From Lentisphaerota bacterium (GTDB lineage Bacteria > Verrucomicrobiota > Lentisphaeria > Victivallales > GWF2-50-93), in the NCBI GenBank assembly GCA_025360875.1, contig JANYBI010000681.1, positions 1 through 13,108 on the forward strand: a stretch of DNA of 13,108 nt, given 5' to 3'. The first letter of the stretch is position 1; every line of letters starts with the position of its first letter. Made by a program: the position numbers and the translations under genes. The notes under the pieces are model-generated. The model had not been told where the DNA came from and did no database searches. It worked only from the letters and a program-made list of their open reading frames with translations. This document shows positions 13,103 through 13,108 of this stretch, in pieces.

Positions 13103-13108
13103 ACCGTG

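Overview
The window looks like a chromosomal segment of a PVC-group bacterium, most likely a Lentisphaerota (Victivallales-type) relative. The evidence is a pseudopilin of the DUF1559 / H-X9-DG kind, a small exported protein ending in the LTPRQEARLVQLGIID type of tail familiar from Planctomycetes and Lentisphaerae, and a large secreted glycosidase-like protein. This placement is inference from gene content; there is no rRNA or other phylogenetic marker except uvrB.

Layout. Positions 1-342 are AT-rich and begin with the last 35 codons and probable right end of an ISL3-like insertion sequence. uvrB follows on the minus strand (343-2400), with a hairpin just past its stop codon. A 226-base divergent spacer holds an 18-codon ORF with a good Shine-Dalgarno sequence and a stem-loop. 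It leads into a plus-strand gene for an 886-residue secreted glycosidase-like protein (2627-5287). Converging on that gene is a small membrane protein (5297-5692, minus). Divergent from the membrane-protein gene is a two-domain cytosolic protein with a C-terminal TerB-like domain (5808-6659, plus).

From 6672 to the end every gene is on the minus strand. In transcription order these are: a pseudopilin (13102 or beyond, to 12425), an anchored Gly/Pro-rich protein (12413-11772), an exported Spy/CpxP-like helical protein (11738-11130), a GT-C-type membrane glycosyltransferase with a Gly/Pro/Arg-rich soluble tail (11052-9100), the fluoride channel gene crcB (9054-8644), a DUF190 gene overlapping crcB by 11 bases (8654-8301), and an FAD-dependent oxidoreductase (8255-6672). 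Short spacings, and a stop codon that shares bases with the next Shine-Dalgarno, suggest that the first four form one operon for an uncharacterised cell-surface function. crcB and DUF190 form a recognisable fluoride-export pair that may be read through from it.

The most unusual signal is in the pseudopilin. Its prepilin motif FTLIELLV is present twice, exactly 38 codons apart. The two copies are separated by two 39-base imperfect tandem repeats full of GC-rich palindromes, and the second copy is itself written across a perfect 9-6-9 inverted repeat. This looks like an in-frame palindromic element that carries a replacement copy of the peptidase site and helix start, so the pilin may stay functional after being interrupted.
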